A stretch of DNA of 23,085 nt, from contig CAURVQ010000024.1 of the NCBI GenBank assembly GCA_963528625.1, forward strand, positions 1 through 23,085, written 5' to 3'. The notes under the pieces were generated by a model. It searched no databases and had not been told where the DNA came from. It saw only the letters and a program-made list of their open reading frames with translations. A program made the translations under genes and the position numbers. Source of the stretch: CALHVR01 sp963528625. Lineage in GTDB: Bacteria; Fusobacteriota; Fusobacteriia; Fusobacteriales; Leptotrichiaceae. Positions 7,829-15,705 of the stretch are shown piece after piece; within the stretch, counting starts at the first letter, position 1; every line of letters begins with the position of its first letter.

Positions 7829-8527
7829 ATGATGATAAAAGCAAATAATGTAATTAAAATTTATAAAAATGGGAATATTGATCTGGAAGTTTTAAAAGGG
7901 GTAAATTTAGAAGTTTTAGAGGGAGAATATGTAGCTTTTATGGGTCCATCTGGAAGTGGAAAATCAACATTTATGAACATTTTAGGATGTTTAGATAGAA
8001 TGACATCAGGTACATATACTTTAGATGGAACGGATGTTTCTTTAATGAAAGATGATGAACTATCTATAGTTAGAAATGAAAAGATCGGATTTGTATTTCA
8101 AACATTTAATCTTTTACCTAAATTATCAGCACTTGAAAATGTTGCATTGCCGGCATTATATGCAGGATTAAAAAAAGATGAAAGATTAAAAAGAGCAGAA
8201 GAAGCATTAAAAAGTGTAGGACTTGGAGATAGAATCCATCATAAACCTAGTGAAATGTCAGGAGGACAAAGACAAAGAGTCGCTATTGCTAGAGCGATAA
8301 TAAATAATCCTAAAATTTTATTGGCAGATGAGCCAACAGGAAATTTAGATTCAAAATCTGGAGAAGAAGTTTTGAAAATATTTAAAAATTTGAATGATAA
8401 TGGAACAACGATTGTAATGGTAACGCATGAAGAAGATGTAGCTGAACATTGTAAAAGAATAATAAGATTGCGTGATGGTGTAATAGAAAAAGATGAAATT
8501 GTAAAAAATAGAAGAGGAGTGGATTAA
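7829..8527 (+). CDS. MacB/LolD-type ABC transporter ATPase
   Basis: 232 residues with all ATPase motifs: Walker A GPSGSGKS (39-46), Q-loop Gln91, signature MSGGQ (143-147), Walker B ILLADE (163-168) followed by PTGNLD, and switch His200. The LENV...RA.E.L..VGL pattern is that of the MacB/LolD/FtsE class, which works mechanically on periplasmic substrates rather than importing. A GAGG ribosome site sits just before tandem ATGs at 7829 and 7832; the second start is equally possible. The stop overlaps the start of the permease gene by one base, so the two subunits are translated as a coupled pair. In E. coli MacB these two parts are fused; here they are separate proteins. Confidence 0.93.
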   Translation: MMIKANNVIKIYKNGNIDLEVLKGVNLEVLEGEYVAFMGPSGSGKSTFMNILGCLDRMTSGTYTLDGTDVSLMKDDELSIVRNEKIGFVFQTFNLLPKLSALENVALPALYAGLKKDERLKRAEEALKSVGLGDRIHHKPSEMSGGQRQRVAIARAIINNPKILLADEPTGNLDSKSGEEVLKIFKNLNDNGTTIVMVTHEEDVAEHCKRIIRLRDGVIEKDEIVKNRRGVD

Positions 8528-9747
8528 TGAATTTTATAGAAGCGTTAAAGTTAGCTATTAATAATCTTTTAAGTTATAAAGTTCGTTCATTTCTAACTAT
8601 GCTTGGAATTATTATAGGTATAGGGGCAGTAATAATGATGTCATCACTTGGTGCTGGGATGAAAGAAAATATTACAGGTGATTTGAATAAATTAGGAGTT
8701 GGAAATTTTGAAATAGACCTTGATACATCTCCTGGGAAACAATATAAAACAGAAGATTTACTTACAACAAGAGATATTGAATACATAAAAAAAATACCTA
8801 ATGTGACAGCTGTTTCTCCTAGTTCAAGTACATTTACTAGAAGTACAGTAAATAATAAAAATAAAATGTTTAGTGGTACAGGAGTAACAGAAGATACTTT
8901 TAAGATTTCAAATTTTGATATTATAAAAGGAAGAAAATTTTTATCTGATGAATATAGAAAAGATGGTAAATATTTAATAATTGATAGTAGTTCTGCAGAT
9001 AGATTATTCCCTAATAAAAATCCTATTGGAAAAACAATAGAGTTAGAACTTGGAAAAAATAAACAAGTTGTTACAATAGTTGGTGTTTTTAGTTATAATA
9101 TAGGTTCATTGAGTTTTGGAGATGACGAAGGTGGAGGAATACCTATCATAGGATTACTTCCTAATCAGTATTTAAACTTTATAAATGGAAATCAAAGTGA
9201 TAAATTCACATCACTACAAGTTAAAGTTAATAATGCCAATAATTTGAATGAGGCAATGGAAATGAGTAGAAATTATTTGAAAACGAGGGGAAGTTCAACA
9301 GATACATATAGGGTTAGTTCATTAAGTCAAGGTCTTTCACAATTTAATGATATTTTAAATATGATAACTTTATTTATAAGTGGCGTTGCTGCAATTTCAT
9401 TATTTGTTGGTGGAATTGGTGTTATGAATATTATGCTTGTGAGTGTTACAGAAAGAATAAGAGAAGTAGGACTTCGTAAAGCTATTGGTGCAAAAACTAA
9501 AGATATTTTAGTACAATTTTTAATAGAATCAATTATTTTAACTTTTTTTGGTGGAATTATAGGAATTATAACAGGATACGGAATGGCATTATTAATCGGA
9601 ATGTTGGTTCATGTTTCTCCAATTTTAAGTCCTTTTATTGTAATAATTTGTATTACAGTTTCAACAATAACTGGATTAGTTTTTGGAGTTTATCCAGCCA
9701 AAAAAGCAGCAGCATTAGATCCAATGGTTGCATTAAGAGTAGATTAA
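8527..9747 (+). CDS. MacB-type permease (FtsX domain)
   Basis: 406 residues. One transmembrane helix near residues 18-42 (FLTMLGIIIGIGAVIMMSSL), a periplasmic MacB-like core domain (about 45-275), then three helices in the C-terminal FtsX domain with the conserved GGIGVMNIMLVSVTERIREVG stretch and GVYPAKKAA..DP..ALR at the end. It forms the membrane half of a tripartite exporter with the adjacent ATPase and adaptor, for example for macrolides, peptides or lipoproteins; the substrate is not visible. ATG 8527 overlaps the ATPase stop. It is the last gene of the operon, followed by the terminator at 9768-9813. Confidence 0.92.
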   Translation: MNFIEALKLAINNLLSYKVRSFLTMLGIIIGIGAVIMMSSLGAGMKENITGDLNKLGVGNFEIDLDTSPGKQYKTEDLLTTRDIEYIKKIPNVTAVSPSSSTFTRSTVNNKNKMFSGTGVTEDTFKISNFDIIKGRKFLSDEYRKDGKYLIIDSSSADRLFPNKNPIGKTIELELGKNKQVVTIVGVFSYNIGSLSFGDDEGGGIPIIGLLPNQYLNFINGNQSDKFTSLQVKVNNANNLNEAMEMSRNYLKTRGSSTDTYRVSSLSQGLSQFNDILNMITLFISGVAAISLFVGGIGVMNIMLVSVTERIREVGLRKAIGAKTKDILVQFLIESIILTFFGGIIGIITGYGMALLIGMLVHVSPILSPFIVIICITVSTITGLVFGVYPAKKAAALDPMVALRVD

Positions 9748-9767
9748 AATTAATAATATAAAATAGA

Positions 9768-9813
9768 AAAAAACTTCAAATGATTGAAATTAATCTTTCA
9801 CTTGAAGTTTTTT
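9768..9813. terminator. Bidirectional terminator between the efflux operon and the ABC-F gene
   Basis: AAAAAACTTCAA (9768-9779) pairs with TTGAAGTTTTTT (9802-9813); an inner stem TGAAA (9785-9789) / TTTCA (9796-9800) extends it. It ends in a T-run on both strands and has the same outer stem as 4051-4099. Confidence 0.75.
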
Positions 9814-9820
9814 ATTTATA

Positions 9821-11440
9821 TTAATTGTACATTTCAGTTAATCTAGCTTGTACTGTTTCATCATTAAGGTAATCATCGTATTCCATTTCTTTTTCAACAA
9901 TTCCTTTTGGCGTAATTTCTATAATTTTTGTAGCAATAGTTTGAATAAATTCATGGTCATGAGTTGTAAACAATACAGTTCCATTAAATCTTTCTAACGA
10001 TTTATTTAAAGAAGTAATACTTTCTAAATCTAAATGGTCAGTAGGGTTATCTAATAGTAAAACATTTGCACCTGATAACATCATTTTAGATAACATACAT
10101 CTAACTTTTTCTCCTCCTGATAATACTTTTGCCATTTTTTTAGCTTCTTCTCCTGAGAATAGCATTCTACCTAAAAATCCTCTCACATATTGTTCATCTT
10201 GATCTTTAGAAAATTGTCTTAACCAATCAATTAAAGATAAATCTACTTCTTCAAAATATTCTGAATTATCTTTAGGGAAGTAGCTTTGTGACGTTGTAAC
10301 TCCCCACTCGTATGTTCCTGAATCTGGTTCAATTTCACCAGCTAAAATTTGGAATAGAGTAGTTTTCGCAATGTCATTGTTTGATAAAATTACAACTTTA
10401 TCTCCAGTATGAATAGTGAACGATACATTATCTAATACTTTTTCACCATCAACAGTTTTTGTTAATCCTTCAACTCTTAATAAGTTATTACCAGCTTCTC
10501 TTTCTGGCTTGAATTCAATATAAGGATATTTTCTATTAGATACTTGCATATCTTCAAATTGTAATTTATCTAATTGTTTTTTACGACTTGTCGCTTGTTT
10601 TGATTTAGAAGCATTTGCTGAAAATCGTGCAATAAAGTCTTGTAATTCCTTTTTCTTTTGTTCTAATTTTTTGTTTTGGTTTCTAATTAATTCTTGCATT
10701 AATTGATTTGATTCATACCAGAAATCATAGTTTCCAACGAACATTTTAATTTTACCATAATCAATATCGGCAATATGTGTACATACTTTATTTAAGAAGT
10801 GTCTATCGTGCGATACAACTAAAACTGTTGTATTTTCTAAGTCCATTAAGAAATCTTCTAGCCATTTTACTGCTTTTAAATCAAGTCCATTCGTAGGCTC
10901 GTCTAATAATAAAATATCAGGATTTCCAAAAATAGCTTGTGCCAATAATACTTTTACTTTTTCAGGTTCAGTTAATTCTTTCATAAATTTATGATGTAAT
11001 TCAGCTCCAATTCCTAATCCAATTAAGAATTTTTCTGCATTTGTTTCAGCTTCCCATCCATCAAGCTCAGCAAATTCTCCTTCAAGTTCAGCAGCTAAAT
11101 GCCCGTCTTCTTCAGTAAATTCCTCTTTTGAGTATAACGCTTCTTTTTCTTTCATTATTTCGTATAATCTTGTATGTCCCATCATTACAACATTTAAAAC
11201 TTCATCTTCTTCGTAAGCAAAGTGGTCTTGTTTTAAAAATGATAATCTTTTCCCTTTATCTATAATTACTTGCCCTGATGTAGATTCCATTTCTCCTGTT
11301 AAAACTTTAAGAAATGTAGATTTTCCTGCACCATTAGGTCCTATTATTCCATAACAGTTTCCTTCAGTGAATTTTATGTCAACTTCATCAAAAAGTTTTC
11401 TTCCACCAAATTGAACTGATAAATTACTTGTTGCTATCAA
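9821..11440 (-). CDS. ABC-F family ATPase (YkpA/YbiT-like)
   Basis: 539 residues, soluble, two ATPase domains joined by a charged helical linker (about 245-300) with no membrane segments: the ABC-F plan of ribosome-associated ATPases. Domain 1: Walker A GPNGAGKST (34-42), Walker B ILLLDE (176-181); its signature is LTEPEK rather than LSGGQ. Domain 2: the P-loop position reads SNNDIAKTT (353-361), the signature is LSGGE (440-444), and Walker B ends LLLDN (461-465), with Asn where the catalytic Glu is usual. Some of these variants may be normal for the YkpA branch. The start is TTG at 11440, supported by AAGGAGG eight bases upstream on the minus strand; no ATG fits. It is probably a translation factor, and antibiotic resistance cannot be inferred. 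Confidence 0.88.
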   Translation of the reverse strand: MIATSNLSVQFGGRKLFDEVDIKFTEGNCYGIIGPNGAGKSTFLKVLTGEMESTSGQVIIDKGKRLSFLKQDHFAYEEDEVLNVVMMGHTRLYEIMKEKEALYSKEEFTEEDGHLAAELEGEFAELDGWEAETNAEKFLIGLGIGAELHHKFMKELTEPEKVKVLLAQAIFGNPDILLLDEPTNGLDLKAVKWLEDFLMDLENTTVLVVSHDRHFLNKVCTHIADIDYGKIKMFVGNYDFWYESNQLMQELIRNQNKKLEQKKKELQDFIARFSANASKSKQATSRKKQLDKLQFEDMQVSNRKYPYIEFKPEREAGNNLLRVEGLTKTVDGEKVLDNVSFTIHTGDKVVILSNNDIAKTTLFQILAGEIEPDSGTYEWGVTTSQSYFPKDNSEYFEEVDLSLIDWLRQFSKDQDEQYVRGFLGRMLFSGEEAKKMAKVLSGGEKVRCMLSKMMLSGANVLLLDNPTDHLDLESITSLNKSLERFNGTVLFTTHDHEFIQTIATKIIEITPKGIVEKEMEYDDYLNDETVQARLTEMYN

Positions 11441-11527
11441 AAAAATTCCTCCTTAAATTATATTATGAATATTATAGCAAAAAAATAGAGAAAAATAAAC
11501 ATAAACTCTTTATTTTTTATAAAAATA

Positions 11528-11556
11528 TTGGTAAAATATAAATAAGTAAATATATT
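11528..11556 (+). promoter_or_regulatory. Promoter of the PHP-Nudix pair
   Basis: TTGGTA (11528-11533), 17-bp spacer, TATATT (11551-11556), ahead of AAGGAGGG (11572-11579) and ATG 11588. Confidence 0.5.
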
Positions 11557-11587
11557 TGTTTGAAATATAATAAGGAGGGAAAATTAT

Positions 11588-12367
11588 ATGAATAAAACAA
11601 ATTTTCATACACATAATTATCGTTGTGAACATGCCAGAGGAACAGTTGATGATTATGTTCAAAAAGCAATAGAAAATGGGTATACAGAATTAGGTATTTC
11701 AGATCATGCACCTGTTCCGAAATATTACACTAAAAATCGAATGAAAATGGAAGATTTTGAAGGATATTTAAAAGAAATAGAAGATGCGAAACAAAAAAAT
11801 AAAGATAAAATTAAAATTTATAAATCGGTAGAAATTGAGTATTTTCCAGAATTTTCAAGTTATTATAGAGAATTACAAACAAAATTAGACTACTTGGTCT
11901 TAGGATTGCATGCTTATAGATATAAAGATGAAGAAGAACATTTTAGTACATCATGGAATATTAACAATGAAAAAGATGTAGAAGCATATGGAAAGTATAT
12001 GGTTGAAGCTATAGAAAGTGGATTTTTTGACTATATTGCTCATCCTGATTTATATATGTCTAATTATAGAGAGTGGAATCAAGTCACAGAAAGAGTAGCA
12101 CACTATATATGTAGAGCTGCTAAAATTGCAAATATTCCATTGGAAGTAAATGCAAACGGTATAAGAAAAACATTAAAAGAACATCCAGATTGGGATAGAT
12201 ATCAATATCCGTATAGGGAATTTTGGGAAATAGCAAAACAATATGATGTGAAAGTAATTATAGGATCTGATGCACATGATTATGAAACAATGGAAGATGT
12301 AGCAATGTCATTAGCAAGATTATTTGCACAAGATTTGGAATTAAATGTAATTGAAACGATATTTTAG
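11588..12367 (+). CDS. PHP-domain phosphatase, HisJ-like (histidinol-phosphatase family)
   Basis: 259 residues. PHP metal-binding motifs occur in order: HTH (7-9) with Cys13/His15, SDHAP (38-42), VLGLHAYR, DYIAHPDLY, LEVNANG and IGSDAHD near the C-terminus. This is the set of His/Asp/Glu ligands of a trinuclear-metal phosphoesterase. The length matches HisJ/HisK enzymes, which dephosphorylate L-histidinol phosphate. No other histidine-biosynthesis gene is present, so another phosphorylated substrate is possible. The ribosome site is strong (AAGGAGGG, 9 nt before the ATG). The Nudix gene follows 36 bp downstream through a hairpin leader, likely in one transcript. Confidence 0.85.
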   Translation: MNKTNFHTHNYRCEHARGTVDDYVQKAIENGYTELGISDHAPVPKYYTKNRMKMEDFEGYLKEIEDAKQKNKDKIKIYKSVEIEYFPEFSSYYRELQTKLDYLVLGLHAYRYKDEEEHFSTSWNINNEKDVEAYGKYMVEAIESGFFDYIAHPDLYMSNYREWNQVTERVAHYICRAAKIANIPLEVNANGIRKTLKEHPDWDRYQYPYREFWEIAKQYDVKVIIGSDAHDYETMEDVAMSLARLFAQDLELNVIETIF

Positions 12368-12403
12368 AAAGGAATTATGATTACATTATCATAAAAAAAT
12401 AAG
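12368..12403 (+). promoter_or_regulatory. Ribosome site separated from its ATG by a hairpin (leader of the Nudix gene)
   Basis: AAAGGAA (12368-12374), TTATGAT (12375-12381), 6-nt loop (12382-12387), ATCATAA (12388-12394), then 9 nt to ATG 12404. The stem hosts a short mini-ORF MITLS (ATG 12377, stop 12392-12394). Stem length, loop length and distance to the ATG equal those of the leader at 6670-6706, and the TATGAT/ATCATA core is shared. Confidence 0.6.
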
Positions 12404-12901
12404 ATGAATGATTTTAGATTTTTAAAAGGTAAAAAAATGGTACATCCAACGACAAACATAACATTAGAATATTTAGATAAATCTAATGCAGTATGTTTTT
12501 TATTATTTAATGAGACGAGAGAAAAAGTTGCTTTAGTAAAACAATTTAGACCCGGACCAAAAGCAGAAACGCTAGAAGTAGTAGCCGGACTTATTGATGA
12601 TGGAGAAAATCCAGTTGAAGCAGCATTTAGAGAACTGAGAGAAGAAACGGGTTATAGCATTGAAGATGTAGAAGAGTTTTCAGAATACCCAGAAGGACTT
12701 TTCTGCTCACCGGGTTATACAACGGAAAAACTTTACTTTTATTCTGCAAAATTAAAATCTGATAGTATAGTTCCAAAAGAATTAAATTTAGATCACGGAG
12801 AAGATTTAGTTGTAGAATGGATTAAAGTGGATGAAATTGAGAAAAAAACAAATGATATGAAAACAGTTTTAGCTGTAATTTATTTTAGAAATAAAAAATA
12901 A
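12404..12901 (+). CDS. Nudix hydrolase, ADP-ribose pyrophosphatase-like
   Basis: 165 residues. A perfect Nudix box (GX5EX7REUXEEXGU) spans Gly62 to Gly83, with REL at 76-78 and EE at 80-81. The N-terminal beta-sheet and the EVVAG lead-in, plus CSPGYTTEKLYFY after the box, match the ADP-ribose pyrophosphatase (NudF-like) branch, which hydrolyses ADP-ribose to AMP and ribose 5-phosphate in the cytoplasm. The second in-frame ATG at 12408 is out of frame with this product, so 12404 is kept. It is preceded by the hairpin leader and was probably followed directly by the rumA-type gene before the SAP-like gene was inserted. Confidence 0.88.
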   Translation: MNDFRFLKGKKMVHPTTNITLEYLDKSNAVCFLLFNETREKVALVKQFRPGPKAETLEVVAGLIDDGENPVEAAFRELREETGYSIEDVEEFSEYPEGLFCSPGYTTEKLYFYSAKLKSDSIVPKELNLDHGEDLVVEWIKVDEIEKKTNDMKTVLAVIYFRNKK

Positions 12902-12902
12902 T

Positions 12903-13635
12903 AAAATGGAGAAAAAGAAAAATATAGAAATGAAATTAGTTTAAAGTGAGAATGGATAATTTATAATTTGTGGTGAATAATTTATGAAAGAGATTAGGCC
13001 TGATTTTAAAGATGTAAAATCAATTGAAGAATTTAATAAATACTATTGGTATCGAGAAGAACTTTCAAAAATTTGTAAGTCCCTTGGCTTAGAATATAGA
13101 AGTACAAAAAAAGAACTAAATTATATTATAGAACAATATTTTAAGGGAAATAGAGTAGAAAAATTTATAAGAAAAGTAAATAAAAATCAAACTCAAGATA
13201 TAACCTTAAAGACACCATTACTAGAATGTGGATTTTCCTTTAACCAAAATTTTAGGAATTATTTTTCAACAATAACAGGTGTTTATCCATTTAAATTTAA
13301 TGCTGATATGGCAACCGCTTGGCGAAAAGTAAAAGCTGAAAATAATATAAATTTTACAATTCAAGATATGTTGAAAGTATATTATGGTGAATCTGATTAT
13401 GCTAAGTATGATAATTCATATTGTCAATGGAATCAATTTTTAAAAGACTTTTGTTTAGATAAATATAGCGATTATTATTGTAATAAATTAAAGGTTGCTG
13501 CTATTCTTTGGAAAGAAGTTAGAAACTCAAAAAATAAAAAAAATTATTCAAGACAACTTCTGAATGAATGTAGAGATAAAATAGAGAAATATCATAAATA
13601 AAAATAAAAGATGATAGAAAATGGAGAAAAAGAAA
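12903..13635 (+). repeat. 18-bp direct repeat bracketing the SAP-like gene
   Basis: AAAATGGAGAAAAAGAAA occurs at 12903-12920, just after the Nudix stop, and at 13618-13635, where it forms the leader of the methyltransferase gene. The two copies enclose about 700 bp holding only the SAP-like gene. Removing one copy and the insert would put the methyltransferase ATG about 22 bp after the Nudix stop. Confidence 0.65.
12984..13601 (+). CDS. SAP-domain / DUF6434-like protein
   Basis: 205 residues, basic, soluble. Residues about 10-55 (SIEEFNKYYWYREELSK... STKKELNYIIEQY) resemble an N-terminal SAP-like helix-extended-loop-helix, a fold often used for nucleic-acid binding. Residues about 75-115 (FSFNQNFRNYFSTITG..PFKFNADMATAWRKV) resemble the DUF6434 segment that accompanies it; I assign this from memory of the family. 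The C-terminal third is unassigned. No enzyme motif is visible, so no function is proposed beyond possible DNA or RNA binding. The start at 12984 has only a weak GTGGTG ribosome site. The gene is bracketed by 18-bp direct repeats, and a diverged fragment of a relative lies at 17124-17212. Confidence 0.65.
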   Translation: MKEIRPDFKDVKSIEEFNKYYWYREELSKICKSLGLEYRSTKKELNYIIEQYFKGNRVEKFIRKVNKNQTQDITLKTPLLECGFSFNQNFRNYFSTITGVYPFKFNADMATAWRKVKAENNINFTIQDMLKVYYGESDYAKYDNSYCQWNQFLKDFCLDKYSDYYCNKLKVAAILWKEVRNSKNKKNYSRQLLNECRDKIEKYHK

Positions 13636-13639
13636 TTTA

Positions 13640-15085
13640 ATGAAAAACAATGAAATTTTAAAAAAAGGTGATGTAATTCAAATAAAAATAGAAGATTTAA
13701 ATATAAAAGGGAGAGCTTACGGATATTATGGCGATAATGAAAATAAAATTTATCCTAATATAAATGCAGCTAAAGGTCAAATAGTTGAAGGTATTTTTGT
13801 GAAAAGACGTAGAAAATATGAATTAATTCGTTGTAAGATTGTTGATTTTGCAGGAAAGAAAAATGCAATTTATGATGAAATTGAAAGACAAAATGGAGGA
13901 TGTAATTATCAATATTACACTTATGATGAACAAGCTCAAATGAAATCAAATAATATTTTTCAAGAAATAAAAAGTGTAGTAAAGTATGATTTTAAGTTTG
14001 AAGAAGTTGTAAAAAGTGTAGAAAAAGAAAAATATAGAAATAAAATGGAATTTAGCTATGGAAACGCTGTAAAAGATGGCCCTATGATTTTAGGGCTTCA
14101 TAAACAAAATAGCTTTCATGATATTGTTGAAGTTGACGGACTGAAACTTATGGACGATAATTTTAATAAAATATATAAATTTTGTAATGAATTTTCAAAA
14201 AAAAGTGGACTAGATTTTTATCATAGATTAGATCATGTCGGTTTTTTTAGAAATTTAGTAATAAGAAAAGCAGATTTTACAAAACAAATATTAGTAAATA
14301 TGGTAACTTCCACTCAAATTGAGAAAGATAAAAAAGATAAATTTCAAAAAGAGCTAGTGGAAGGGCTTTTAAATTTGCAATTAGAAAATGATTTCAAAAT
14401 AACTGGAATTTTACATACATTTAATGATAAATTATCGGATTCTGTCGTTTCTGAAAGTGAAGAAATTTTATATGGTGTTCGTGATTTGGAAGAAAGTATA
14501 TTAGGATTAAATTTCAAAATAAGTCCGTATAGTTTTTTTCAAACAAATTCCAAAACAGTAGAAAAACTATATGAAAAAGTATTGGATTATATTGATGAAA
14601 TAGATGTTGATACAAGAAATTGTACTATTTTTGACTTATTTAGCGGTACCGGAACGATAGGACAAATTGTATCAAAAAAAGCAGAACAAGTATATGGAAT
14701 TGAGCTTGTGGAAGAAGCAGTTGAAAAAGCAAATGAAAATGTGAAAAGAAACAATATTAATAATGCTGAGTTTATAGCAGGAGATGTTTTTGAAAAACTT
14801 GATGAGTTTGATGCAAGAGGGATTATTCCCAATATTATAATTCTTGATCCGCCTAGAGCTGGAGTTGGCGAAAAAACTATAAACAAACTAATGAAATATA
14901 ATGTCAAAAATATAATTTATGTTTCTTGTAATCCTAAAACTTTTATAAATGATATGAATGTTTTTCAAGAAAACGGATATAAATTAATAAAAGCTACACC
15001 TGTTGATATGTTTCCTTTTACTAATCATTTAGAGATGGTGGCGTTATTGTCCAAACTTAATGTCGATAAAGCATATAGATGTTGA
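13640..15085 (+). CDS. RumA-type 23S rRNA (uracil-5-)-methyltransferase (RlmD/RlmCD family)
   Basis: 481 residues. An N-terminal TRAM-like beta-barrel (about 10-70), central KYRNKMEF insert domain (131-138), Gln301 in SPYSFFQTN, SAM-binding FDLFSGTGTIG (331-341), DPPRAG (403-408) and catalytic Cys430 in SCNPKT. It transfers a methyl group from SAM to C5 of a uracil in 23S rRNA or tRNA. Around residue 88 only GGC remains; the multi-cysteine iron-sulfur motif of E. coli RumA is absent, as in many RlmCD-type enzymes. After EMVALLSKL the frame gains one base near 15071, giving the tail VDKAYRC and a stop. Without it, translation would continue into the extra domain at 15072-15352. The catalytic domain is complete, so activity is plausible. 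Confidence 0.85.
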   Translation: MKNNEILKKGDVIQIKIEDLNIKGRAYGYYGDNENKIYPNINAAKGQIVEGIFVKRRRKYELIRCKIVDFAGKKNAIYDEIERQNGGCNYQYYTYDEQAQMKSNNIFQEIKSVVKYDFKFEEVVKSVEKEKYRNKMEFSYGNAVKDGPMILGLHKQNSFHDIVEVDGLKLMDDNFNKIYKFCNEFSKKSGLDFYHRLDHVGFFRNLVIRKADFTKQILVNMVTSTQIEKDKKDKFQKELVEGLLNLQLENDFKITGILHTFNDKLSDSVVSESEEILYGVRDLEESILGLNFKISPYSFFQTNSKTVEKLYEKVLDYIDEIDVDTRNCTIFDLFSGTGTIGQIVSKKAEQVYGIELVEEAVEKANENVKRNNINNAEFIAGDVFEKLDEFDARGIIPNIIILDPPRAGVGEKTINKLMKYNVKNIIYVSCNPKTFINDMNVFQENGYKLIKATPVDMFPFTNHLEMVALLSKLNVDKAYRC

Positions 15086-15352
15086 AATTAAGCTGGATGA
15101 GCTTGATTTGACAAGTGCAGAGAGTAAAGCGACTTATGAGTAAATTAAAGAGTATGTACTGGAGAAATTTGGATTTAAAGTTTCTACATTGTATATCGCA
15201 CAAATCAAAAAGAAGTGTGGTATAGAGCTAAAAGATAACTATTAAAAGATAACTATAATAAGTCGAAAAAAGAAAAATCAGTTATTCCACAATGCATACC
15301 GGAAAAAGAGAAAGCTATTATGGATGATTTAAGGTATTTTAAAATAATTTAG
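15072..15352 (+). pseudogene. Decayed C-terminal tail of an element-borne RumA-like protein
   Basis: In the frame entered after the extra base at 15071, the DNA reads HIDVEIKLDELDLTSAES, KATYE, stop (15141-15143, expected Glu), IKEYVLEKFGFKVSTLYIAQ, IKKKCGIELKDNY, then a 14-bp duplication that shifts frame, and NKSKKEKSVIPQCIPEKEKA ... FKII, stop 15350-15352. I associate this tail with RumA-like proteins carried by Firmicute integrative elements (from memory). Three independent lesions show decay. A shorter copy with a cleaner frame is at 17213-17359. Confidence 0.65.
15230..15257 (+). repeat. 14-bp tandem duplication inside the tail
   Basis: AAAAGATAACTATT (15230-15243) is followed by the same sequence with one change in the last base (15244-15257). 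It is absent from copy B and breaks the reading frame. Confidence 0.8.
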
Positions 15353-15370
15353 TAGAAATGGAGGGTATTT

Positions 15371-15652
15371 ATGAGATGGATAATAAAAATAATCTTGTTT
15401 CCAGTTAGCTTGGTGTTAAGTATTCTCACGGCATTTCTGATATTTTTACTTGCCATAGGAATAACAATACTGTATTTGCTAATGCTTATATGTGTAGTTG
15501 TTGGAGTCGTATCATTATTTCAAAAGAATTTTTCAATAGGTCTAGAAGCATTGATAGTAGGATTCTTGTTAAGCCCATACGGAATACCGATGGTTGGAGC
15601 AGAAGTTATATCTTTTTTACAAGGTATCAATAAAGCAATAAAATCAATCTAA
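15371..15652 (+). CDS. Small integrative-element membrane protein (CD1845-like)
   Basis: 93 residues with two or three hydrophobic segments (about 5-30, 32-52 and 60-78) and the stretch ALIVGFLLSPYGIPMVGA before a short cytoplasmic tail. I recognise this as the CD1845 type of conserved membrane protein found in Tn1549-like conjugative elements; its role there is not established. GGAGGG at 15360-15365 is a good ribosome site. The gene follows the decayed RumA-type tail by 18 bp. The frame is intact here, whereas the second copy at 17378-17661 is broken by a Trp-to-stop change and a 2-bp insertion. Confidence 0.72.
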   Translation: MRWIIKIILFPVSLVLSILTAFLIFLLAIGITILYLLMLICVVVGVVSLFQKNFSIGLEALIVGFLLSPYGIPMVGAEVISFLQGINKAIKSI

Positions 15653-15705
15653 ATAAGAACATCGAATAACGATAATAGAGAGAGCATAGAAAAATCTAAA
15701 TGATG

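Larger units (their letters stand above)
15192..15652 (+). repeat. Direct repeat, copy A (tail plus CD1845-like gene)
   Basis: These bases match 17213-17661 at roughly nine positions in ten by eye, apart from the 14-bp duplication here and a 2-bp insertion there. The two copies bracket the dehydrogenase gene; the offset is 2007 bp at the membrane-protein ATG. Confidence 0.8.
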
